Assembly (NCBI GenBank): GCA_023259235.1
Contig: JAHFQQ010000094.1
Location: 1 to 11,490, forward strand
Direction: 5' to 3'
From: Polaromonas sp.
GTDB taxonomy: Bacteria > Pseudomonadota > Gammaproteobacteria > Burkholderiales > Burkholderiaceae_C
DNA length: 11,490 bases
Shown: positions 1 through 7,203 of the stretch, piece after piece
Numbering within the stretch: position 1 is the first letter of the stretch
How the letters are laid out: every line of letters begins with the position of its first letter
Program-made: the position numbers and the translations under genes
The notes under the pieces: generated by a model
The model's database searches: none
Told to the model about the DNA's origin: nothing
The model's input: only the letters and a program-made list of their open reading frames with translations

Positions 1-353
1 ATCAAATGCCAGAGCCGCGACGGCGACAGCGGCATCTGCAACTGGCGCGCCTGCGCAGCCAGGCCATGGCGTGCCAGGGCGTCGGCCACGGCATTGACCA
101 CCGCTGGAGCAGCGCCTATGGTGCCGAGTTCACCCACGCCCTTCACGCCCAGCGAATCGTTCAGGCAGGGCGTGGACTCGTCCATTTCAGTCCTGAAACG
201 GGGCGCGTTGTCGGCGCGCGGCGCGGCGTAGTCCATCAGGCTGCCAGTCAGGGGCTGGCCGGTTTCCCGGTCATACACCATGTGCTCGCACAGCGCCTGG
301 CCAATGCCAAAGCGCGCGGCATTGATCTGTGCCGGGTGGGTTTGCGTTGTCAA
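1..353 (-). pseudogene. Truncated xanthine/CO dehydrogenase-type molybdopterin subunit, C-terminal remnant
   Basis: Reading the minus strand from about 330 to the window edge gives about 110 residues that match the C-terminal end of the molybdopterin-binding large subunit of the xanthine dehydrogenase/CO dehydrogenase (CoxL/XdhA) family. Recognisable family landmarks are FGIGQAL, GSLMDYAAPRA, ESTPCLNDSLGVKGVGE and GTIGAAPAVVNAVADAL. The frame is open through position 1, so the stop lies just outside the window. The full-length family is about 700-800 residues. Here the homology begins abruptly near 329, and only 126 nt separate the possible TTG start (351-353) from the stop of the upstream gene, so most of the protein is missing. 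The frame is open back to that stop at 480-482 but contains no ATG. A weak GAGAG precedes the TTG, so a short peptide could be made, but it would lack most molybdopterin-binding residues. I read it as a deletion remnant. The family is clear; whether it is expressed is unknown. Confidence 0.62.
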
Positions 354-479
354 AAAACGTCTCTCGTGTAACAGCCTTGGCCTCCGTGCGGTTGGCGCAT
401 GGCCAGAAACTAATGTCAAGCCACTATAAGTCGCCCATCCATGCGCCTGCCCCGCCAGACCTGGCCAGTGCGTGATCCA

Positions 480-2213
480 CTAGCCGGTGACCCGCCGGGT
501 CAGGGCGCGTGCGACCGTGCGCACCTTCTGATTCAGTGGAAAGCGCTTGAAATTGGTCTTGACCGCTCCTTCAGTGAAGGCTGTCCGCTTTGAATAGTCG
601 ATCTTCACGTTCACAATCACCGGGCGCCCGCCGCGCGACAACTCGATCGCCTGGCGAACGGCGTCCTCAATGGATGCGTTGTCAGGCATGTTCACAAAGG
701 CTGCGCCGGTCGCCAATGCAACACCCTCCAGATTGACCGGCCCGAGCGCGGTGCAGGGCTTGCGATTGTAGGGAATTTCCTGGGCTTGCGCGATCTGGGA
801 GAGCTCGCCGTCGTGGAACACGTAGTAAATGACGCCCAACTGGTGCGACGTCGCCGTCAATATTTCCATGCAGGTCATCAAAAAGGCCCCGTCGCCGACA
901 ATGGTTTGCACCAATCGCCCGGGATGCGCCAGCTTGGCCCCAATGGCCGCCGGCACGGCGTAGCCCATGCAGTTGAAATCGGTCGGCAAGATGACGCTTT
1001 TGGGTGCATGGATTGGCATCAGTTCGGCGGCCAGAAAGGTGTGGTTGCCATCGTCAATCACGATGATTTCGTCGTCTGGGGTCTGCCGGCGCAACTGGTC
1101 AAAAAACCGGACCGGATTGACGCGATCAGGCGTGTCACTCTTATACCAGCTCTGGCGATAAGCTGCCTTGTCGCCCTGGATTTGCGCGTGCAATGGCGCG
1201 TTCACGGCGCGCCGCGGTCCGCCCTCTTCCAGGGCCTTGAGCAACTGGCCGAGCACCACGCCGGCATCACCCGGAATGCCAACCTTGGACGGATAGTTGG
1301 CGTCGATGGCGTCGGGATTGATGTCGATATGGATCAGGTTTTCGGGCACCTCGATGCCGTAGCTGCCGGTGGCTATTTCGGAAAACCGCGTGCCAACGGC
1401 CAGCAGGCAGTCGCAGTCCTTGAAGGCATTGCGCGCAGCAGGCACCGCCGACGCGCCAAAACCGAACCCGGCATGCAGGGGGTGGTTGCCGGGAAAGGCC
1501 GATAGCCCCTGCAGCGTGGTGGCCACGGGCGCCTGCAGCCATTCGGCAACCGCCTTGACCTGATCGAACGCGTCGCGTGTACCCCAACCGACGAACAGGC
1601 CCGGGTGTTTGGCGTTGCGCAGCAGCCCGGCTGCCCGGAGAATCTCTGTCTCAAATCCTGGCGGTTCCGGCGGCGCTGGGGCGTAGCGCGGCAGGTCGCC
1701 TGCCTCGCCGGTGTAGAGCAAAATATTCACCGGCAATTCAACGAACACTGGCCCTGGCTCGCCGCCGATGGCAATCGCATAGGCCTCAAACAGGGTGGGC
1801 ACCACCTCTTCGTGGCTGGTGACCTTGAAGGTTGCCTTGGTCAGCCCGCTCATGAACTTGTGCAGGTCCATCTGGTGCAGCTGGAAACGGTAATCGGAAT
1901 CGGTGCGCGGGCCGCCGCAAATGACCAGCATCGGCACCCCATCGAGAAAGGCTTCACCAATGCCGCTGCTGGCATGCGTCAGCCCGGCTGCGGGCACCAC
2001 GGTGAGCACCCAAATCGAGTCGGACAGACGGCTGATCGCGTCGGCCATGAAGGCGCCGCCGCCTTCATGCGTGACCAGCACCGGGGTAATCTGCTTCGAG
2101 TTGTTGAGCTCATCGTAGAGTTCGGTGGTGTGCACGCCGGGAATTCCAAACGTGAAGCGCGCACCGATCTGCTCCAGTGCGTAGGTCGCCAGCCAGGCCC
2201 CTGATTTTTTCAT
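480..2213 (-). CDS. ThDP-dependent enzyme, acetolactate synthase-like
   Basis: This 577-residue protein has the three-domain layout of thiamine-diphosphate enzymes of the acetolactate synthase/benzoylformate decarboxylase superfamily. The N-terminal pyrimidine-binding domain runs to about residue 170 and carries the likely catalytic Glu50 (in VTHEGGG). A central domain follows at about 190-330. The C-terminal pyrophosphate-binding domain runs from about 365 and carries GDG at 440-442. The usual Asn-Asn that closes the GDG motif is His467-Asp468-Gly469, so the metal ligand may be Asp. This resembles a poorly characterised subgroup with a HDGELSQ-like sequence. GGAG at 2222-2225, 8 nt before the ATG, supports the start. 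It lies 30 nt behind the FAD dehydrogenase gene on the same strand, so the two are probably one operon. No regulatory small subunit of acetolactate synthase is nearby, which argues against a branched-chain amino acid role. Substrate unknown; superfamily certain. Confidence 0.9.
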   Translation of the reverse strand: MKKSGAWLATYALEQIGARFTFGIPGVHTTELYDELNNSKQITPVLVTHEGGGAFMADAISRLSDSIWVLTVVPAAGLTHASSGIGEAFLDGVPMLVICGGPRTDSDYRFQLHQMDLHKFMSGLTKATFKVTSHEEVVPTLFEAYAIAIGGEPGPVFVELPVNILLYTGEAGDLPRYAPAPPEPPGFETEILRAAGLLRNAKHPGLFVGWGTRDAFDQVKAVAEWLQAPVATTLQGLSAFPGNHPLHAGFGFGASAVPAARNAFKDCDCLLAVGTRFSEIATGSYGIEVPENLIHIDINPDAIDANYPSKVGIPGDAGVVLGQLLKALEEGGPRRAVNAPLHAQIQGDKAAYRQSWYKSDTPDRVNPVRFFDQLRRQTPDDEIIVIDDGNHTFLAAELMPIHAPKSVILPTDFNCMGYAVPAAIGAKLAHPGRLVQTIVGDGAFLMTCMEILTATSHQLGVIYYVFHDGELSQIAQAQEIPYNRKPCTALGPVNLEGVALATGAAFVNMPDNASIEDAVRQAIELSRGGRPVIVNVKIDYSKRTAFTEGAVKTNFKRFPLNQKVRTVARALTRRVTG

Positions 2214-2243
2214 CGTGTCGTCTCCGGTTAAACCGTCACCGCA

Positions 2244-3854
2244 TCAAACCGTATCAGCAATCGCCCGGGCCGCGATGCGTCCCGACAGAATGCATCCACC
2301 CAAAAACGTGCCTTCAAGCGCGCGCAGGCCATGCACGCCGCCGCCGCCAAAACCGGCCGCCTCTCCCACCGCATATAGGCCGGGAATCGGCTGGCCTGAC
2401 AAGCTTAGCACCCGGCTTTGCAAGTCGGTTTGAATACCGCCCAGGCTCTTGCGGCTGGTGATGAACTCTCGAATCGCCATCAGCGGCAGCGCCTTGTCAT
2501 CCTGGATGCGCTGGAATTTGCACAGCCTGACCCGGTCGCCGCGGTATTGGCGCAATCCGGCAATACGGCGCAGTTGCTCATCATTCATCAAGCCGCGGCC
2601 GCGATCAATGGTGGCATCGTAGTGCTCCACGGCCTCGGTCACGGAACGCAACTCAACCGAAGCATCGCCTTGTAGCGCGTTCATTTTTTCGACCAGTTCG
2701 GGCAGGGTCCGGGCCACCACAAAGTCCTGGCAGTTTTGCGTCAGTTCATCGACCAGCCAGCGGTTGCCGAGCAGGATGTCGCGCAGGAAGGCAAATACCT
2801 TTTTGTCGCGAATGGAGGGGTTGAATTCAGCCCCCGAGACAGCCAGTTCCTTGAGCGCAATGCGCCGGTTGAGCACCTGCCAGGAATAGGCGCGTTCCTG
2901 CGCGCAGATGTCGGTCACCAGGCGGCGGGTGTCAAAACCCGACACCAGCGGCTGCGGGCCGATGCGCTGGCCCTGCCAGTTCAGCCACAGGGCCGAGCGT
3001 GGTGGCACCAGCGACAGCCCATGGTGCGGTTTGCGCGGCCGCGGGTGATGCACGCCGGCGGCATAGTTCCACATCTTGTCCAGGTGCGTGAGGTGTCCGC
3101 CGGCCCCGGCCACAGCCTGGTGCAAAGTGCCATCGGCGAAGCGGTGCGAACCGTTGAGAATTTCCTCCGGGGGTTGGCCCCAGTCCGCATGCCAATGCCG
3201 ACGCACCATCTCCAGGCTGCCGTTGATGCCGCCAGTGGCCACCACAGTGTGCTCCGCATGGACTTCGAAGGGAATGCCGCTTTTTTCTTCAACCCCCTGC
3301 ACGCCGTCGATCTGGCCATTGCTTGACAGCAACTGCTCCACCCGGTGCCCGAATCGCAACGCAAGCTTGCCTGCATTCGCATGATGGCGCAGCGCTGCAA
3401 TCAGTTGATCAGCCAGCGCCTGGCCGGTACCCCAGACCATATGAAAACGCGGCAGGGAATTGCCGGGCTGAAATTCCCCGCGCTCGACCCAGTTGATGAC
3501 CGGCATGAATCGCACGCCGTGCCGGTGCACCCAGTGGTACACATCAGGCGTGCAGCGGTTGACATAAGCGTCGGCCCAGGCTTTGGGCCAATGGTCGTCG
3601 GGGCCAAATTCAGCAAAGCTGCACCAGTCGCGCAGCGCCAGTTCGGTCGAGTCGCGCATGCCCAGCCGACGCTGCTCGGGTGAATCGACAAAAAACATGC
3701 CGCCAAAGCTCTCGCGGGCGAGACCGCCGAAGACCTCTGCCTGGTCCCGATCGAGCAGCAGCACCGACTTGCCGCTGTCCAACAAGTCGAGCGCGGTGGT
3801 GATTCCGGCAATTCCGCCACCCACGATGAGCACTTCGCTGCGCAACTGTTGCAT
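2244..3854 (-). CDS. FAD-binding dehydrogenase, KstD/fumarate reductase-like flavoprotein
   Basis: A 536-residue flavoprotein of the FAD_binding_2 type (the group of fumarate reductase flavoprotein and 3-ketosteroid dehydrogenase). It closely resembles the uncharacterised FAD-binding dehydrogenase family often listed as PRK12834. The N-terminal Rossmann motif VGGGIAG begins about residue 11, with the ribose-binding acidic residue Asp35 after strand two (SVLLLD). The family signatures DSPEQRRLG, RFHMVWGTG and KSLGGIQTDL are present, and the C-terminal FAD contact GLYAVGEAAGFGGGGVHG is intact. No signal peptide or membrane segment is visible, so it is probably cytoplasmic. The reading frame is open up to an ATG at 3926. 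I prefer the ATG ending at 3854 because it places the Rossmann strand at the N-terminus, as in relatives, and has a weak GGGA about 7 nt upstream. It is the first gene of an operon with the ThDP enzyme behind it. Electron acceptor and substrate cannot be told from sequence. Confidence 0.88.
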   Translation of the reverse strand: MQQLRSEVLIVGGGIAGITTALDLLDSGKSVLLLDRDQAEVFGGLARESFGGMFFVDSPEQRRLGMRDSTELALRDWCSFAEFGPDDHWPKAWADAYVNRCTPDVYHWVHRHGVRFMPVINWVERGEFQPGNSLPRFHMVWGTGQALADQLIAALRHHANAGKLALRFGHRVEQLLSSNGQIDGVQGVEEKSGIPFEVHAEHTVVATGGINGSLEMVRRHWHADWGQPPEEILNGSHRFADGTLHQAVAGAGGHLTHLDKMWNYAAGVHHPRPRKPHHGLSLVPPRSALWLNWQGQRIGPQPLVSGFDTRRLVTDICAQERAYSWQVLNRRIALKELAVSGAEFNPSIRDKKVFAFLRDILLGNRWLVDELTQNCQDFVVARTLPELVEKMNALQGDASVELRSVTEAVEHYDATIDRGRGLMNDEQLRRIAGLRQYRGDRVRLCKFQRIQDDKALPLMAIREFITSRKSLGGIQTDLQSRVLSLSGQPIPGLYAVGEAAGFGGGGVHGLRALEGTFLGGCILSGRIAARAIADTV

Positions 3855-3980
3855 GGCTAATCCCGCTTTGACATTGGTGCCCATTTTGCGCGCATCGACC
3901 GGTCCGCATGACGCTACCCCGCGCAAGCTTCAAAAAAAGCAAATTCCCATGTCATCCGGAACACGCCCACCCTGTTGCCC

Positions 3981-4070
3981 GGAAATATAACACTATATAT
4001 TTAATAGCAATATATTCATACCACACATGGGTGATAGGTTGTTTTATATTGAATACCAAAAACTATCCAG
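3981..4070 (-). promoter_or_regulatory. AT-rich promoter/operator region upstream of the FAD dehydrogenase operon
   Basis: The 244-nt gap between ipdC (stop at 4099) and the FAD dehydrogenase start (3854) contains about 90 nt that are strikingly AT-rich against the GC-rich surroundings. It holds an inverted repeat ATATATT-N7-AATATAT (arms 3995-4001 and 4009-4015) that could be an operator. On the minus strand, TTGGTA and TATCAC separated by 17 nt form one loose -35/-10 pair, and TTGCTA with TATATT at 15 nt is another. The position directly ahead of a two-gene operon and behind an upstream gene's stop makes a promoter likely, but the exact elements are guesses. No intrinsic terminator with a T-run follows ipdC, so read-through from ipdC is also possible. 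Confidence 0.45.
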
Positions 4071-4098
4071 GCGTGGCCACTAGCCGCGTTGCCGCGAA

Positions 4099-5721
4099 TC
4101 ACGACAACGCGTTGAGCCGTTTGACGCCTGCGACAAAACGCTCCAGCGTGGGCGAAAGTACGCCACGGGGAATGCAAATCTCGATCAACTCAAAGCGGCC
4201 GCGCGTGGCAACAGCCTGCTCCAGCGCCTGCTGTAATTCGCTGCGTGTGGTGACCCGCACGCCGTGCCCACCCATGCCAGCGGCCATTTCGGCGTAGCCC
4301 CATTGGCCCAGGTCGTTGAAGGCTGATTCGGGCTGGAAGGTGCGCAGCATCTCCCAACTCTCGTTGTTCAGCAGCAGCACTATCGGGTCCCAGCCATAAC
4401 GCTTGCAGTTACCCAGTTCCATGCCGGTCATCTGGAACGCGCCGTCGCCCACCAGAATCAGCGGGCGCTGTCCGGTAGCCGCCTGCAGGCCCAGGCCAGC
4501 CGGAACGCCAAAGCCCATGGTGGCGTAATAGCCTGGTGCCACCAGCGCCGTATTCTCGATGTCCATGGCAGTGAAGAAGCAGTCACCCATGTCGCTGGCA
4601 ATCGGCATTTTGCCGTGCACGGCCATCAGGTCGTTGACGGCAGTAGCAATGTCCAGCGGCGCTATGGGTGCCTTGTCAGCCGGCATGTGGCGCGGGAAGT
4701 TGTACCGTTCAAACGTTGGCGCGGGCCTGGCCGGGCCGACACGCTCCAGCAGCCGTGCCACCAGTGCCGCCAGTGGAATCTGCGGATAGGTGTGATAACC
4801 CATCGTCACCTGTTCATCGAGCGCCTGAATCGTCTTGCGCATGTCGATCTTGGTCGATGACACGCCAAAGTTGGTGTCGCACACAATGACGCCCAGCAAA
4901 AACAGACTGTCTGATTGCTCGACCCGTTGCGTCACGTCGGCCAGGCCAGCCACGCCCATGTAGGTACCCAGCAGCGGCGCATCGGCATCGGCCAACAGCC
5001 CGCGCCCCATCAGGCTGGTGACCACCGGCAAACCCAGACGTCGGGCCAGTTCAGCCGCTTGCTGCTCCAGACCAAAGCGGCGCACTTCCACCCCGACCAT
5101 CAGCACCGGGTCACTGGCCTGCTCCAGGCGTTGCAGGATTTCATCGACACACGCTTCGAGCGCCTGCGGGTCGATCGGTGTTCCCGGCAGCGCCGGCACT
5201 TCCTGGCAAGGCTGGGCCACCATATCACGCGGAATTTCGATGTACACCGGCTGTGACTGACGCAGGCAGCGCGCCAGTACACGGGCGATGTCGGCCGGCG
5301 CACGCGCGGCGTCGTCCAGGCGTGTCTGGTCGCAGGTGATTTCGCGGTAAATCTGGAACTGTGAGTCCAGTGTTTTTGCCTGGTGGTGCAGCAGCAGGCC
5401 CGAAGCCGACTCGCCCCGCCCCGGTCCGCCCGACAGCACCACGACCGGCGACTTTTCGGCAAAGGCCGCGGCCACCGCGTTGACCATATTGAGCGCGCCA
5501 GCCCCGTAAGTAACCGCCGCCACGCCCAGACCGCCGTTGATGCGCACCGCTGCATCGGCCGCAAAGCCTACTGCGGGCTCGTGCGAGAGCGTGATCAGCG
5601 GCAAAATCCCCGACTCTTCAATGATGCGAAAGTAAGGCAGGGCGAAATCACCCGGGATGCCAAAAATCTGGCTTGCGCCATGGCGCTTGAGCGCGTGCAG
5701 CAGTGCTTCGGTGAGACTCAT
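4099..5721 (-). CDS. ipdC: Indolepyruvate/phenylpyruvate decarboxylase (Azospirillum type)
   Basis: A 540-residue ThDP-dependent 2-oxoacid decarboxylase. It converts indole-3-pyruvate or phenylpyruvate to the aryl acetaldehyde and CO2, in the cytoplasm. It follows the Azospirillum brasilense phenylpyruvate decarboxylase/IpdC sequence nearly end to end (as remembered), including IFGIPGDFALPYF, SHEPAVGFAADAA with catalytic Glu48, ADVTQRVE-type central residues, MGFGVPAG, GDGAFQMTG (GDG 425-427), LLNNESWEMLRTFQPES with the intact Asn452-Asn453, and MAAGMGG. The frame extends to 5811, but the ATG at 5719-5721 is chosen because GGAG lies 5 nt upstream (5727-5730) and it reproduces the family's N-terminus; the 30 extra residues look like untranslated leader. 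It lies 241 nt behind yeiH on the same strand. With iorAB in the window it marks an arylpyruvate-metabolising locus. Substrate preference between phenyl- and indolepyruvate is not resolved. Confidence 0.92.
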   Translation of the reverse strand: MSLTEALLHALKRHGASQIFGIPGDFALPYFRIIEESGILPLITLSHEPAVGFAADAAVRINGGLGVAAVTYGAGALNMVNAVAAAFAEKSPVVVLSGGPGRGESASGLLLHHQAKTLDSQFQIYREITCDQTRLDDAARAPADIARVLARCLRQSQPVYIEIPRDMVAQPCQEVPALPGTPIDPQALEACVDEILQRLEQASDPVLMVGVEVRRFGLEQQAAELARRLGLPVVTSLMGRGLLADADAPLLGTYMGVAGLADVTQRVEQSDSLFLLGVIVCDTNFGVSSTKIDMRKTIQALDEQVTMGYHTYPQIPLAALVARLLERVGPARPAPTFERYNFPRHMPADKAPIAPLDIATAVNDLMAVHGKMPIASDMGDCFFTAMDIENTALVAPGYYATMGFGVPAGLGLQAATGQRPLILVGDGAFQMTGMELGNCKRYGWDPIVLLLNNESWEMLRTFQPESAFNDLGQWGYAEMAAGMGGHGVRVTTRSELQQALEQAVATRGRFELIEICIPRGVLSPTLERFVAGVKRLNALS

Positions 5722-5962
5722 CAGGGCTCCAGAAAATGGGAAAGCACCCATTGTCAGGCGAGCGTGATGAAGTTTGCGCTCAAGAAATGCGACAAATTGG
5801 CCTTTGAACACACGATTTAAGCGTCAGACGGATCATTTCTGAAGTTTTGACCGGCGGCGGGCGTCTTGTTGCAGGCTTGGCAGCCTGCCAGGGTTCCACG
5901 CTGAACCAACACTGCAGCGCCGAACGCCCCGGCATCGTGGCGTTGCCAGGCAAGGCTCTTAT
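5722..5962 (-). other. 241-nt leader/intergenic region between yeiH and ipdC
   Basis: No gene is seen here. The ipdC frame is open into the region, but it shows no family homology ahead of the chosen start. On the minus strand a loose promoter-like pair, TTCAGA and TTAAAT at 17 nt (around 5822-5850), could drive ipdC on its own. Two short inverted repeats are present: GCAGGC-N6-GCCTGC near 5874-5891 and AACGCC-N10-GGCGTT at 5923-5928/5939-5944. Neither is followed by a T-run in the minus direction, so there is no clear terminator for yeiH. The length suggests that ipdC has its own promoter rather than strict co-transcription with yeiH. Confidence 0.3.
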
Positions 5963-7087
5963 TCAACCGAGCAGTGCGACCGCCCAGCGGTTGATGAAGG
6001 CGCCTCCGGCAACCAGCCATGTGAACAGGATCAGCGCCAGCAACAGCGGTTTGATGCCAGCCTTTCGAATCGACGAGAGCTGGGTGGCAAGGCCGAGCGC
6101 AGCCATCGCCATGGCAAGCAGCGCGGTATCCAGGGCGGTGGCGGCGGCAATGAAAACGGGTGGCAGCAGATGCAGTGAGTTGAAAAAAACCACGCCTATA
6201 AAGGCAAAAGCAAACCACGGAATGGCAAGCCTGCATTCCTGGAGCGCCTTGGCCGGTTCGTTGCCAGCCACCCTGGTTGTCCGCTTTGCCTGGTCTCGTG
6301 CCAGCCAGGCCGACAGCATGACAAGAAATGGAGCCAGCATCATGACGCGAACCATTTTGGTGATGACCGCGGTGTCCGCCGCCTGAGGGTCCACTGACCG
6401 TGCGGCGGCCACGACCTGGGCGACTTCATGAACGGTCGAGCCGATATATATACCGAAGCCGTCGGCACCGCCCTGAAGCAACTGCCAGTGCTGGTTCAAA
6501 TCGAACATCACCGGGTATAAAAAAATTGCCAGGGTCCCGAACACCACCACCGTGGCAACCGCGACCGTAACTTGCTCGGCGCGGGCACGCAGCACCGGCC
6601 CGGTCGCCATGACGGCGGCAGCGCCGCAAATGGAGCTTCCGGCACCGATCAGCATGGCCGTGTTGCGATCCAGCCCAAGCCAGCGTGTGCCGACAAGCCA
6701 GGCCAGCGTGAACGTTGAACCCAGAACCAAGGCATCAATTGCCACACCAGCCAGGCCCACGTGTCCAATGTCCTGCAGCGTCAGGCGCAGGCCGTAAAGG
6801 ACCACACCGAGGCGCAGCAGATTCTGCTTGGAAAAATTCACGCCGGCACCCGTGGCAACTGCAAGGCGCGGATAGGCTGTATTGCCGACCAGCATGCCGA
6901 GCACGATGGCCAGTGTGAGCGCGCTGAAGCCATGGTTTTGTAGCCAGTCGATCCGGCCCAAAGCCATGCCAGCCGCCGCCAGTGTGCCGCAGAGCGCGAG
7001 GCCGGGCAACAGGCGCAGCATTGAATCGGGCGCTATTGCGGCTAGCGCGATGGCGCCTGGCGTGGCGGTCGAAGATGGATTGGTCAT
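5963..7087 (-). CDS. yeiH: YeiH/UPF0324 family putative sulfate/sulfite exporter
   Basis: A polytopic inner-membrane protein of 374 residues, strongly like E. coli YeiH. The visible landmarks are GFSALTLAIVLGMLVGN, KQNLLRLGVVLYGLRLT, LIGAGSSICGAAAVMAT, VAVATVVVFGTLAIFLYP, GIYIGSTVHEVAQVVAA, KMVRVMMLAPFLVML and LLAMAMAALGL. Several hydrophobic stretches, roughly 8-10, run from the first near residue 25 to the C-terminus. The family is annotated as a putative sulfate exporter, and a sulfite export role has been proposed for YeiH. It is divergent from a YeiE-type LysR gene, the same arrangement as in E. coli, so YeiE very probably controls it. The start is uncertain: the ATG at 7085-7087 fits the family's length and leaves room for the promoter, while another in-frame ATG at 7145-7147 adds 20 residues and lies inside a palindrome. 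Neither has a clear ribosome binding site. Confidence 0.9.
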   Translation of the reverse strand: MTNPSSTATPGAIALAAIAPDSMLRLLPGLALCGTLAAAGMALGRIDWLQNHGFSALTLAIVLGMLVGNTAYPRLAVATGAGVNFSKQNLLRLGVVLYGLRLTLQDIGHVGLAGVAIDALVLGSTFTLAWLVGTRWLGLDRNTAMLIGAGSSICGAAAVMATGPVLRARAEQVTVAVATVVVFGTLAIFLYPVMFDLNQHWQLLQGGADGFGIYIGSTVHEVAQVVAAARSVDPQAADTAVITKMVRVMMLAPFLVMLSAWLARDQAKRTTRVAGNEPAKALQECRLAIPWFAFAFIGVVFFNSLHLLPPVFIAAATALDTALLAMAMAALGLATQLSSIRKAGIKPLLLALILFTWLVAGGAFINRWAVALLG

Positions 7088-7203
7088 GGCGGTTCGTGGT
7101 GGTCTGATGCGGCAGGATTCAAATATAGAGACTTCTTTATAATCCATAAAGTGAATTATTTGTGTAATATCAACCTGCTAAATAGGTAAATTGGAGAAAC
7201 TGA
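7088..7203. promoter_or_regulatory. Divergent yeiH-yeiE control region with 17-bp palindrome
   Basis: This 116-nt intergenic region lies between divergent starts. At 7135-7151 is the palindrome CTTTATAATCCATAAAG (6-bp arms, 5-nt centre). Within it, T7137 and A7149 make the T-N11-A pattern with dyad symmetry that LysR-type regulators recognise. The surrounding 7120-7190 is AT-rich. On the minus strand TTGATA followed after 17 nt by TTTATG is a loose promoter for yeiH overlapping the palindrome. On the plus strand GGAG at 7193-7196, 7 nt before the ATG at 7204, is the yeiE ribosome binding site. LysR regulators usually bind such divergent regions, controlling the neighbour and repressing themselves. 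The site is seen in sequence; its binding by YeiE is inferred. Confidence 0.6.

Noticed and set aside
6..371. 121-codon plus-strand open frame at the left edge
   Set aside because: It is antisense to the molybdopterin subunit remnant, which has clear family motifs on the minus strand.
786..1505. 239-codon open frame on the plus strand inside the ThDP gene
   Set aside because: Antisense shadow of a well-conserved ThDP enzyme in GC-rich DNA; its translation shows no family motif.
480..2213. Biosynthetic acetolactate synthase (ilvB) assignment
   Set aside because: No ilvN/ilvC neighbours, altered cofactor motif and only superfamily-level similarity; a specific symbol would be unsupported.
2736..3326. 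196-codon plus-strand open frame within the FAD dehydrogenase gene
   Set aside because: Antisense shadow; the flavoprotein frame carries conserved motifs throughout.
4074..4097. Short GC-rich repeats (GTGGCCAC and CCGCG copies) after ipdC as a terminator
   Set aside because: The CCGCG copies are direct repeats rather than a stem, and no T-run follows on the minus strand.
5722..5811. 30-residue N-terminal extension of ipdC
   Set aside because: No family similarity in the extension; the internal ATG has GGAG 5 nt upstream and gives the known N-terminus.
5923..5944. Inverted repeat as a yeiH terminator
   Set aside because: 6-bp arms with a 10-nt loop and no T-run in the minus direction.
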